Shown here one piece after another: positions 18,185-27,570 of a DNA stretch of 64,000 nt (position 1 is the stretch's first letter; the number at the start of each line of letters is the position of its first letter). Under the pieces are notes generated by a model that ran no database searches, was not told the DNA's origin, and saw only the letters and a list, made by a program, of their open reading frames with translations. The position numbers were made by a program, and so were the translations under genes. Source of the stretch: Duganella sp. BJB480 (GTDB lineage Bacteria > Pseudomonadota > Gammaproteobacteria > Burkholderiales > Burkholderiaceae_D); the NCBI GenBank assembly GCA_003416985.1, contig QVIN01000006.1, positions 434,001-498,000 of the forward strand. The letters are read 5' to 3'.

Positions 18185-18484
18185 ATGGATACCCAGAAAA
18201 GACTGCACGAAAACATCTCGGCGCTGGCCGACGGTGAGTTGGCGGACAGCGAGCGCGAGCTGGCGCTGGCGGCGCTCGACACGGCGGAAGGGCAGGCGGC
18301 CTGGCGCGCCTACCACCTGACCGGCGACGTGCTGCGCGACCAGGCCAGCGGCGCGCTGAGCGACGACTTCGGGGCGTCGCTGGCGGCCCGTCTTGCCGCC
18401 GAGCCCGCCTACGTGCCCGCCGCCGCGCCGGCCGGGCGCGCGGCCGACCCGGCCGAAACCCCGGCCGACGTCATCCTGCCCTGA
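18185..18484 (+). CDS. RseA-like anti-sigma factor without membrane segment
   Basis: A product of 99 residues from ATG 18185. The N-terminal half (ENISALADGELADSERELAL, then WRAYHLTGDVLRD) is the sigma-E-binding RseA domain. After it come only about 35 Ala/Pro-rich residues and a stop. The transmembrane helix and periplasmic part of classical RseA (about 200 residues) are absent. The 132 bp to degP contain no frame that would restore them, and rseB is missing between this gene and degP. The protein would be a soluble anti-sigma factor, so the DegS/RseP proteolysis route probably does not apply. Confidence 0.8.
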   Translation: MDTQKRLHENISALADGELADSERELALAALDTAEGQAAWRAYHLTGDVLRDQASGALSDDFGASLAARLAAEPAYVPAAAPAGRAADPAETPADVILP

Positions 18485-18616
18485 GACGCTTGCACAACTT
18501 GCATTGTTGAGTGTGCCGTCGGGCGCGTTTTCGCTTACCATACGCTAGCCTTAGCCTCGCGCAACTCGCCCGAGGGGCACTTGCGTTCCAGAACTTTATA
18601 AAGACCGATACTTTCC

Positions 18617-20134
18617 ATGAAAAATAATTTCTCCGTTGGTAGTAAAACTCTTTCCGCGCTGCTGGTTGGCGCAAGCGTATGGATCTCGCCGGCCGCCTTC
18701 GGCCTGGCCCCCGCGATGGCCGCCGCGCCGGTCACCGGCGCCGTCATCGGCCTGCCGGACTTCGCCGACCTGGTCGACCGCGTCGGCCCGGCCGTGGTCA
18801 ACATCCGCACCACCGAACGCCTCAAGCTGGGCGGCCGCGGCGGCGCCGACGGCCAGCCGGGCGAAGAGGAAATGCAGGAATTCCTGCGCCGCTTCTTTGG
18901 CGGCGCGTTGCCGCAGCCCGGCCCCGGCGGCAAGGGCACGCCGCGCGGCCGCCGCCAGGCGCCGTCCGACGAGCCGGTGCAGCGCGGCGTCGGCTCCGGC
19001 TTCATCCTGTCGGCCGACGGCTATGTGATGACCAACGCCCACGTGGTCGACGGCGCCGACGAGGTGTTCGTCACGCTGACCGACAAGCGCGAGTTCAAGG
19101 CCAAGGTGCTGGGCGCGGACGCCCGCACCGACGTCGCCGTGCTCAAGATCGAGGGCGACAAGCTGCCCTTCCTGGTCATGGGCGATTCGGACAAGATCCG
19201 CGTCGGCGAATGGGTGATCGCGATCGGCTCGCCGTTCAACCTGGAGAACACCGTCACCGCCGGCATCATCTCGGCCAAGCAGCGCGACACCGGCGACTAC
19301 CTGGCGCTGATCCAGAGCGACGTCGCGGTCAATCCCGGCAATTCGGGCGGCCCGCTGATCAACATGCGCGGCGAGGTGATCGGCATCAACTCGCAGATCG
19401 CCACGCTGTCGGGCGGCTACAACGGCATTTCCTTCGCCGTGCCGATCGACGAGGCGATCCGCGTGTCGGAGCAGCTGAAGAAAAACGGCAAGGTCACGCG
19501 CGGCCGCATCGGCGTGCAGATCGGCGAAGTCAGCAAGGAAGTGGCGGAGTCGCTGGGCTTGAAGAGCGCGCAGGGCGCCGAGGTCTCGCTGGTGGAGCCG
19601 GGCGGTCCCGCCGACAAGGCCGGCATCAAGGCGGGCGACATCATCCTCAAGTTCAACGGCGTGCAGGTGAACCGTTCGTCGGACCTGCCGCGCCTGGTGG
19701 GCGGCACCGCGCTGGCCAGCAAGGCCGTGGTGACGGTGTGGCGCAAGGGCCAGCAGCTGGACTTGCCGGTGACCGTGGCCGAGCTGGAGGCGGACAAGGG
19801 CGTCAAGGTGGGCAAGGGCAAGGGCGGCAAGGCCGAGCCGGAAGCGACGGTCAAGGCCAACGCGCTGGGCTTGAAGGTCAGCGACCTGACCGCCGAGCAG
19901 AAGAAGGAGCTGGGCGTCGACGGCGGCGTGCTGGTCGATGCGGCCGAGGGCGTGGCCGGCCGCGCCGGCGTGCAGGAGGGCGACGTGCTGCTGCAGTTGA
20001 ATAACATCGAAGTCAAGGACGCCAAGCAGTTCAACGCGGCCGTGGCCAAGCTCGATGCGAAGAAGGCTTCGGTGCTGCTGGTGCGCCGCGGCGACGTGAC
20101 GCAGTACATTTCCGTGCGTCCTAGCGCCAAGTAA
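18617..20134 (+). CDS. DegP/DegQ (Do) family periplasmic serine protease
   Basis: A 505-residue HtrA protease/chaperone. The N-terminus has a signal peptide ending near APAMAAAP (about residue 37). The catalytic triad is His142 (TNAHVVDG), Asp172 (RTDVAVLKI) and Ser243 (NPGNSGGPL). Two PDZ domains follow (about 285-380 and 405-500). A Gly/Pro-rich, basic loop (about 95-115) corresponds to the Q-linker/LA loop. Its place after rpoE-rseA makes it the MucD-type member of the sigma-E operon, degrading misfolded periplasmic proteins. Confidence 0.94.
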   Translation: MKNNFSVGSKTLSALLVGASVWISPAAFGLAPAMAAAPVTGAVIGLPDFADLVDRVGPAVVNIRTTERLKLGGRGGADGQPGEEEMQEFLRRFFGGALPQPGPGGKGTPRGRRQAPSDEPVQRGVGSGFILSADGYVMTNAHVVDGADEVFVTLTDKREFKAKVLGADARTDVAVLKIEGDKLPFLVMGDSDKIRVGEWVIAIGSPFNLENTVTAGIISAKQRDTGDYLALIQSDVAVNPGNSGGPLINMRGEVIGINSQIATLSGGYNGISFAVPIDEAIRVSEQLKKNGKVTRGRIGVQIGEVSKEVAESLGLKSAQGAEVSLVEPGGPADKAGIKAGDIILKFNGVQVNRSSDLPRLVGGTALASKAVVTVWRKGQQLDLPVTVAELEADKGVKVGKGKGGKAEPEATVKANALGLKVSDLTAEQKKELGVDGGVLVDAAEGVAGRAGVQEGDVLLQLNNIEVKDAKQFNAAVAKLDAKKASVLLVRRGDVTQYISVRPSAK

Positions 20135-20140
20135 GGAGTT

Positions 20141-20169
20141 CGCCCCGCCCGCTTCGGCGCGGCGGGGCG
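20141..20169 (+). promoter_or_regulatory. hairpin covering the translation start region of the glutaredoxin gene
   Basis: A 9-bp stem (CGCCCCGCC / GGCGGGGCG) ends 5 bases before the ATG at 20175. The only purine-rich ribosome-binding sequence for that gene (GGCGGGGCG) is the 3' arm itself. The hairpin may reduce translation or terminate part of the degP message; no T-run is present. Confidence 0.45.
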
Positions 20170-20174
20170 CTGTC

Positions 20175-20417
20175 ATGCACTTCACCCTCTACTCGCGCAG
20201 CTACTGCCACCTCTGCCAGGACATGCTGGACGCCCTGATGCGCCTGCAAACGCCCGAGCGGCCCATCACCGTCGACGTGATCGATGTCGACGCCGACGAC
20301 GCCCTGGTGGCCCGCTTCGACGAGCTGGTGCCGGTGCTGTACGCCGACCTGTCCCAGCCCGAGTTGTGCCACTACTTCCTGGACGAGGCAAAAGTGCGCG
20401 AAGTGCTTAATAAATAA
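20175..20417 (+). CDS. glutaredoxin-family protein
   Basis: An 80-residue thioredoxin-fold protein of the short glutaredoxin-like (DUF836) type. It begins MHFTLYSRSYCHLCQDML with a CxxC pair at Cys11 and Cys14, and has the cis-Pro segment as LVPVLYADL. Known relatives are small redox proteins encoded between degP and lepA in betaproteobacteria. It is 41 bp after degP and may be part of the sigma-E operon. The substrate is unknown. Confidence 0.82.
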   Translation: MHFTLYSRSYCHLCQDMLDALMRLQTPERPITVDVIDVDADDALVARFDELVPVLYADLSQPELCHYFLDEAKVREVLNK

Positions 20418-20557
20418 GCATTTCCGCTGCATTTTTTGCCTCAAGGCCTTAAGCAATATGCATTTCGCACTGCATAAGTCGGCCTTTCCCCTCTGAAATC
20501 CGGTAAAATGCGGGGGTAGAAAAGCTTCCGTTTTGCTTTCAGTGGCTGTCATCAAGG

Positions 20558-20598
20558 CGCTCGCCAGGGCATTACCGCCCCGCTCGGAGCGCTTTTTT
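20558..20598 (+). terminator. terminator or leader attenuator before lepA
   Basis: GCGCTC (20558-20563) pairs with GAGCGC (20587-20592), with an internal GGGC/GCCC, followed by TTTTTT. A possible -10 (TAAAAT, 20504-20509, in CCGGTAAAATGCGG) lies upstream and lepA starts only 58 bp downstream. The structure could thus end the glutaredoxin message or attenuate a lepA transcript that starts near 20516. Confidence 0.6.
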
Positions 20599-20656
20599 CG
20601 TATTGCGCGCAGTTTCCGCGCCCCGTCGTTTCAAACCCGTTTTTGAATATTTGTTA

Positions 20657-22446
<1,790 letters not shown>

Positions 22447-22450
<4 letters not shown>

Positions 22451-23364
22451 ACCTGCAAGTGATCTTAGGTAATTTTGCTTTAATCCTGTTCGTACTGATG
22501 GTGATCACCGGTGTGATCTGGTTCCTGGATGTGTTCTACCTGGCCAAGCAGCGCCGTGCCGCCGCCGACCGCGCGCTGGCCGAGTACGACGCCCGCAACG
22601 CCAAGCTGACCGCCGACGGCATCAAGCTCGACAACCAGGGCAACCGTGCCGCCATCGAGGCCAACCTGCTGCGCCAGCCGACCTGGATCGAATACTCGGG
22701 CAGCTTCTTCCCGGTGATCGCGTTGGTGTTCTTCCTGCGCTCCTTCCTGTATGAGCCGTTCAAGATCCCGTCGTCGTCGATGGTGCCGACCTTGCTGGTG
22801 GGCGACCTGATCCTGGTGAACAAGTTCACCTACGGCATCCGCCTGCCGGTGCTGAACCAGAAAGTGGTCCAGATAAACGACCCGCAGCGCGGCGACGTGA
22901 TGGTGTTCAAGTATCCGATGGATATGAGCCAGGACTACATCAAACGCGTCATTGGCGTGCCGGGTGATAAGATTACGTATGAGAACAAACGCTTGACGGT
23001 GAACGGCGTGGAAGTGAAGTACACTCCGCTGGACGACTACCTCGACGACGAACACCTGATTTACAACAAGCAGTTCCAGGAAAACCTGACCGGCGTGAGC
23101 CACCGCATCCTCAACAACGAGGCGGCGCCAACGCTGAGCCTGGATGGCGTGAAGCAGTTCCCGCACAGCGAAAACTGCACCTACAAGTATGAAGGCTTCA
23201 CCTGTGTGGTTCCGCAGGGTAACTACTTCATGATGGGCGACAACCGCGACAACAGCGCGGACAGCCGCTACTGGGGCTTTGTGCCGGACAAGAACATTGT
23301 TGGAAAAGCATTCTTCGTGTGGATGAACCTGGGCAACCTGCGCCGCATCGGCAGCATCCACTAA
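22447..23364 (+). CDS. lepB: signal peptidase I
   Basis: A 305-residue inner-membrane protease that removes Sec signal peptides. Two N-terminal membrane segments (about 7-30 and 83-100) precede the catalytic Ser111 (IPSSSMVPTL) and Lys166 (DYIKRVIGVPGD). Box E is MGDNRDNSADSRYWG. The start overlaps the lepA stop. The DUF4845 gene follows after 27 bp. Confidence 0.97.
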
Positions 23365-23391
23365 CAGCGGACCACGGCGAAAGGGACTAAG

Positions 23392-23781
23392 ATGCAAGCA
23401 AGCTTGAAACGGCAAGATGGCATTTCCCTGGTCGGCCTGATCGTCGTGCTGGCCGCGCTGGGCTTCGTCGGCGTGCTGGCGCTCAAGATCGTGCCGACTT
23501 ATACCGAGTACCGCGCGATCCAGAACGCCATCGTCACGGCCAAGGCCACCGGCGGTTCCGTGCTGGAGATGCAGAAATCGTTCGACGCCAACGCGACCAC
23601 CGGCTACATCAGCTCGATCACCAGCCGGGATCTGCTCATCGGCAAGGAAAACGGCGAAGTGGAAATCAGCTTCGCCTACGAAAAGAAAATCCCGTTGGTC
23701 GGACCGGCCAGCCTGCTGTTGGAATACCAGGGCACCACGGCCAAGAACGGCATGCCGCCACCGGCCAAGACCGACCAATAA
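23392..23781 (+). CDS. DUF4845 protein
   Basis: A 129-residue protein with a single N-terminal membrane anchor (GISLVGLIVVLAALGFVGVL) preceded by a basic stretch, resembling a pilin-like or type IV leader architecture. A small soluble domain follows (KIVPTYTEYRAIQ and EVEISFAYEKKIPLVGPASLLLEY). This is the DUF4845 family, regularly found between lepB and rnc in beta- and gammaproteobacteria; its function is not known. It ends 25 bp before rnc. Confidence 0.88.
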   Translation: MQASLKRQDGISLVGLIVVLAALGFVGVLALKIVPTYTEYRAIQNAIVTAKATGGSVLEMQKSFDANATTGYISSITSRDLLIGKENGEVEISFAYEKKIPLVGPASLLLEYQGTTAKNGMPPPAKTDQ

Positions 23782-23806
23782 ACACGTTTAACACCAGAAC
23801 AAAACA

Positions 23807-24613
23807 ATGAATCTTCAGTTATTGCAAACCCGTCTAGGCTATACGTTCCAGGATGCTGGCCTGTTGCAGCAAGCCTTGACGCACCGTAGCCACAGCAGTT
23901 TGCATAATGAACGACTGGAATTCCTCGGCGACTCGGTCCTGAACTGCGTGGTCGCCTCCATCCTGTACGAGCGCTTCGTGGCGATCGACGAGGGCGACCT
24001 GTCGCGCCTGCGCGCCAACCTGGTCAAGCAGCAGTCGCTGTACGAGATCGCGCAAAAGCTGGAGCTGTCGCAGTTCCTGCGGCTGGGGGAGGGGGAGTTG
24101 AAGTCGGGCGGGTTCCGCCGTCCCTCGATCCTGGCCGACACGCTTGAGGCGCTGTTGGGCGCCATTTTTTTGGATGGCGGCTTCAACCCCGCGCGCGACG
24201 TGATCCGGGCCTTCTACATTCCGATCCTCGAATCGGTCGACCCGCAAACCCTGGGCAAGGACGCCAAGACCCTGCTGCAGGAATTCCTGCAAAGTAAGAA
24301 GATTTCCCTGCCGCTGTACAATGTGGTGGCCACGCACGGCGCCGCGCACAGCCAGGAATTCGAAATCGAATGCCTGGTGCCCAAGCTGGGCATCCAGGTC
24401 TACGGACGCGGCGGCAGCCGCCGCGCCGGCGAACAGGCCGCCGCCAAGCTGGCGCTGGAAGTGGCCGAGCAAGCGCTGGTCAAGACCCCGGCCGCCGGCC
24501 GCAAGTCCAAGCCGCGCGCCGCCCAGCTCAAGCTGGCCGGCATCGCCACCGTGCAGACGACCGAGGCCGGTAACGAACCGTCGCCACCGCCTGCCAAAGC
24601 AGCACACAAGTAA
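23807..24613 (+). CDS. rnc: ribonuclease III
   Basis: A 268-residue dsRNA endonuclease for rRNA processing. The RNase III signature ERLEFLGDS is at 35-43, the second acidic cluster is in ADTLEALLGAIFLDGG, and the dsRNA-binding domain is at about 155-225 (SQEFEIECLV ... GRGGSRRAGEQAAAKLAL). The C-terminus carries about 40 extra basic, Ala/Pro-rich residues beyond the E. coli length, as in other Burkholderiales. It is followed by era after 12 bp. Confidence 0.97.
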   Translation: MNLQLLQTRLGYTFQDAGLLQQALTHRSHSSLHNERLEFLGDSVLNCVVASILYERFVAIDEGDLSRLRANLVKQQSLYEIAQKLELSQFLRLGEGELKSGGFRRPSILADTLEALLGAIFLDGGFNPARDVIRAFYIPILESVDPQTLGKDAKTLLQEFLQSKKISLPLYNVVATHGAAHSQEFEIECLVPKLGIQVYGRGGSRRAGEQAAAKLALEVAEQALVKTPAAGRKSKPRAAQLKLAGIATVQTTEAGNEPSPPPAKAAHK

Positions 24614-24625
24614 AAGAGAACTGAA

Positions 24626-25528
24626 ATGACTACCGAAACGACCTCCGCCAACTTCCGTTGTGGCTACATCGCCATTGTCGGCCGCCCCAACGTGGGCAAA
24701 TCGACCCTGATGAACACGCTCATCGGCGCCAAGGTCAGCATCACCTCGCGCAAGGCGCAGACCACGCGCCACCGCATCACCGGCATCCAGACCCATGACG
24801 ACGCGCAGTTCATCTACGTCGACACGCCGGGCTTCCAGACCCGCCACTCGAACGCGCTGAACAACACGCTCAACAAGACCGTCACCAACACGCTGGTCTC
24901 GTCGGACCTGATCCTGTACGTGATCGAGGCCGGCACCTTCGGCCCGGCCGACCAGCAGGTGATGGACCTGCTGCCGGTGGAAGTGCCGGTGATCCTGGTG
25001 ATCAACAAGGCCGACCGCGTCAAGGACAAGGGCGCGCTGATGCCGTTCGCCCAGCAGGTCGCCGCCAAGTTCAACTTCGCGGCCATCGTGCCGGTGTCGG
25101 CCAAGCTGCGCTTCCAGCTGGAAGGCCTGGAAAAAGAGATCAAGCGCTTCCTGCCCGAGAACGCGCCGATCTTCGGCCCGGACGACATCACCGACCGCAG
25201 CGAGAAATTCCTGGCGTCGGAAATCGTGCGCGAGAAGCTGTTCCGCCTGGTGGGCGACGAGCTGCCGTACACCAGCACCGTGCTGATCGAGAAGTTCGAG
25301 CAGGAGGGCGACCTGCGCCGCGTGTTCGCCGCCATCCTGGTCGAGCGCGACACGCACAAGTCCATGGTCATCGGCAACAAGGGCGCGCGCCTGAAGGAAG
25401 TGTCGACCCAGGCCCGCCTGGACATGGAAAAACTGTTCGGTGGCCCGGTGTACCTGGAGATCTGGGTCAAGGTCAAATCCGGCTGGGCCGACAACGAAGC
25501 GGGTCTGCGCGCCTACGGCTACGAATAA
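24626..25528 (+). CDS. era: GTPase Era
   Basis: A 300-residue GTPase needed for 30S maturation, binding the 3' end of 16S rRNA. G1 GRPNVGKSTLMN, G3 DTPGFQTRH, G4 NKADRVKDK and the C-terminal KH domain (VIGNKGARLKEVSTQARLDM) are complete. It is in the order rnc-era-recO. Confidence 0.98.
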   Translation: MTTETTSANFRCGYIAIVGRPNVGKSTLMNTLIGAKVSITSRKAQTTRHRITGIQTHDDAQFIYVDTPGFQTRHSNALNNTLNKTVTNTLVSSDLILYVIEAGTFGPADQQVMDLLPVEVPVILVINKADRVKDKGALMPFAQQVAAKFNFAAIVPVSAKLRFQLEGLEKEIKRFLPENAPIFGPDDITDRSEKFLASEIVREKLFRLVGDELPYTSTVLIEKFEQEGDLRRVFAAILVERDTHKSMVIGNKGARLKEVSTQARLDMEKLFGGPVYLEIWVKVKSGWADNEAGLRAYGYE

Positions 25529-25539
25529 AGAAGAGGGCG

Positions 25540-26382
25540 ATGTCCACCACCACGCTCGACGCCGACGCTGAATCGGCAACGCAGCAACCGGTCGTTCCCG
25601 CGCAGGCGGGAACCCCATCCCCCTCCGTAGCTCCAAAACGTCCGCGCGCACCGTCGCGCGAGCGCACCTTCGGCACCAAGGTCGCCGGCCAGCCGGCCTT
25701 CGTCCTGCACAGCTACCCCTACAAAGAAACCAGCCTCATCATCGATCTGTTCACGCGCGACTTCGGCCGCGTGGCCCTGATCGCCAAGGGCGCCAAGCGG
25801 CCGCACTCGCAGCTGCGCGGTGTGCTGCAGACCTTCCAGCCGCTGTCGTCGAGCTGGGTGGGCAAATCCGAACTGCGCACGCTGACCGAGGCCGAATGGG
25901 TGGGCGGCATGCTGCCGCTGGAGAAGACCGCGCTGCTGTGCGGCTTCTACCTGAACGAGCTGCTGGTCAAGCTGCTGGCGCGCGACGACGCCCACCCGCG
26001 CCTGTTCGACCACTACGTCGCCACGCTCAACCAGCTCGCCCACAACGAACCGGCGCCCATCGTCTTGAGAAAATTCGAACGGGCCCTACTTAAAGAGACA
26101 GGCGTCGCCGCCGAGCTGACCCGCTGTACCGACACCCGCCGCACCGTGCAGGCCGACGTGGTCTACGTGGTGGACCCGGAACGCGGCCCGCGCCCCGAGC
26201 GCGCCGCCGATCCGTGGCCGCGCGTGGCCGGCAAGACCCTGCTCGACATGGAGCGCGAAGACTACCAGGACGCCGCCACGCAAGCGCAAAGCAAGCAGCT
26301 GATGCGCTTCCTGCTGGCGCACCACCTGGGCGGCGCGCCGCTGAACACGCGCCAGATCCTGATCGACCTGATGCAGTTATAA
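25540..26382 (+). CDS. recO: DNA repair protein RecO, with REP-encoded N-terminal extension
   Basis: A 280-residue recombination mediator acting with RecF/RecR to load RecA. The conserved RecO core starts near residue 50 (QPAFVLHSYPYKETSLII, then GRVALIAKGAKRPHSQLRG). The first ~50 residues are a low-complexity extension that includes PVVPAQAGTPSP, which is the translation of a REP-like palindrome at 25594-25613. The start at 25540 is the first ATG in frame after era, and the conserved core could also be reached from a later start, so the extension may or may not be made. pdxJ follows after 22 bp. Confidence 0.9.
   Translation: MSTTTLDADAESATQQPVVPAQAGTPSPSVAPKRPRAPSRERTFGTKVAGQPAFVLHSYPYKETSLIIDLFTRDFGRVALIAKGAKRPHSQLRGVLQTFQPLSSSWVGKSELRTLTEAEWVGGMLPLEKTALLCGFYLNELLVKLLARDDAHPRLFDHYVATLNQLAHNEPAPIVLRKFERALLKETGVAAELTRCTDTRRTVQADVVYVVDPERGPRPERAADPWPRVAGKTLLDMEREDYQDAATQAQSKQLMRFLLAHHLGGAPLNTRQILIDLMQL
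25594..25613 (+). repeat. REP/dRS3-like palindrome inside recO
   Basis: GTTCCCGC - GCAG - GCGGGAAC is a perfect 8-bp inverted repeat with a 4-base loop, in the context GTCGTTCCCGCGCAGGCGGG. This resembles the widespread TTCCCGCG...CGGGAA repetitive units of proteobacteria. It is read in frame in recO as part of PVVPAQAGTP. Confidence 0.75.
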
Positions 26383-26404
26383 ACCCGATAAACGGTATAA
26401 ACCA

Positions 26405-27166
26405 ATGAGCTTCCTGCAACCCTCCGGCACCATCATCGACCTTGGCGTGAACATCGACCACGTCGCCACCCTGCGCAACGCGCGCGGCACCACGTACCCG
26501 GACCCGATCCGCGCCGCGCTGCTGGCCGAGCAGGCCGGCGCCGACTGCATCACGCTGCACCTGCGCGAAGACCGCCGCCACATCAAGGACGCCGACGTGA
26601 TCGCGCTGGCGCCGCAACTGCTCACCCGCATGAACCTGGAGGCGGCCGTCACACAGGAGATGATCGACTTCGCCTGCCGTATCAAGCCGGCCGACGTCTG
26701 TCTGGTGCCCGAAAAGCGCACCGAAGTGACCACCGAGGGCGGTCTCGATGTCGTCGGCCACTTCAACGCCGTGCAGGCCGCCGTCAAGCAGCTGCAGGCC
26801 GAAGGCATCCGCGTCAGCCTGTTCATCGACGCCGACGAGGAACAGATGAACGCCACCGCCGACATCGGCGCGCCGGTGATCGAGCTGCACACCGGCCGCT
26901 ACGCCGACACCGAGGGCGCCGAGCAGGCCGCCGAACTGGAACGCATCCATCGCGGCGTGCTGTATGGCGTATCGAAAGGCCTGAAGGTCAACGCCGGCCA
27001 CGGCCTGCACTACACCAACGTGCAGGCCATCGCCGCGATCCCGGAAATCGCCGAGCTCAATATCGGTCACGCCATCGTCGCGCATTCGGTGTTCGTCGGC
27101 TGGGAAAACGCCGTGCGCGAAATGAAGGCCATCATGGTCTCGACCCGCCTGGGCGCGCGAAAATGA
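26405..27166 (+). CDS. pdxJ: pyridoxine 5'-phosphate synthase
   Basis: A 253-residue TIM-barrel enzyme that makes pyridoxine 5'-phosphate from aminoacetone phosphate and deoxyxylulose phosphate. LGVNIDHVATLRNARGT, HLREDRRHIKDADV, CLVPEKRTEVTTEGGLDV, LHTGRYAD and NAGHGLHYTN are the conserved active-site segments. Its stop overlaps the acpS start (ATGA at 27163-27166). Confidence 0.97.
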   Translation: MSFLQPSGTIIDLGVNIDHVATLRNARGTTYPDPIRAALLAEQAGADCITLHLREDRRHIKDADVIALAPQLLTRMNLEAAVTQEMIDFACRIKPADVCLVPEKRTEVTTEGGLDVVGHFNAVQAAVKQLQAEGIRVSLFIDADEEQMNATADIGAPVIELHTGRYADTEGAEQAAELERIHRGVLYGVSKGLKVNAGHGLHYTNVQAIAAIPEIAELNIGHAIVAHSVFVGWENAVREMKAIMVSTRLGARK

Positions 27167-27558
27167 TCTACGGGATAGGCACCGACATCTGCAAGATCCC
27201 GCGCATCGAGGCGGCGCTGGCGCGCAACGGCGACCGCTTCGCCGCCAAGATCCTCGGCCCGCAGGAGATGGAGAAGTACCTGGCGCGCAAGGCCAAGAAC
27301 GCGGCGCGCGGCATCCGCTTCGTCGCCACGCGCTTCGCCGCCAAGGAAGCCTTCTCCAAGGCCATCGGCTTGGGCATGCGGATGCCGATGACCTGGCCCG
27401 CCGCGCAGATGCTCAACGCGCCCAGCGGCAAGCCGGTGATCGTGTGCAGCGGCGTGCTGAAGGAATTCATGGAAAAGCATAAGCTGTCGGCACAGGTGAC
27501 CGTCAGCGACGAGGAAGAATACGCCGTCGCCTTCGTCATCGTCGAACAAGCGCAGTGA
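27163..27558 (+). CDS. acpS: holo-ACP synthase
   Basis: A 131-residue enzyme that attaches 4'-phosphopantetheine to ACP. IYGIGTDICKIPRIEAAL carries the metal-binding Asp, and RFAAKEAFSKAIGLG carries the catalytic Glu/Lys. It is translationally coupled to pdxJ, the common pdxJ-acpS order. The substrate ACP is encoded at 15275. Confidence 0.96.
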   Translation: MIYGIGTDICKIPRIEAALARNGDRFAAKILGPQEMEKYLARKAKNAARGIRFVATRFAAKEAFSKAIGLGMRMPMTWPAAQMLNAPSGKPVIVCSGVLKEFMEKHKLSAQVTVSDEEEYAVAFVIVEQAQ

Positions 27559-27570
27559 GAAGACCATCGC

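Noticed and set aside
18591..18616. GAACTT before degP as a second sigma-E promoter
   Set aside because: The -10 position would read TTCCAT and overlap the start codon. The match is poor.
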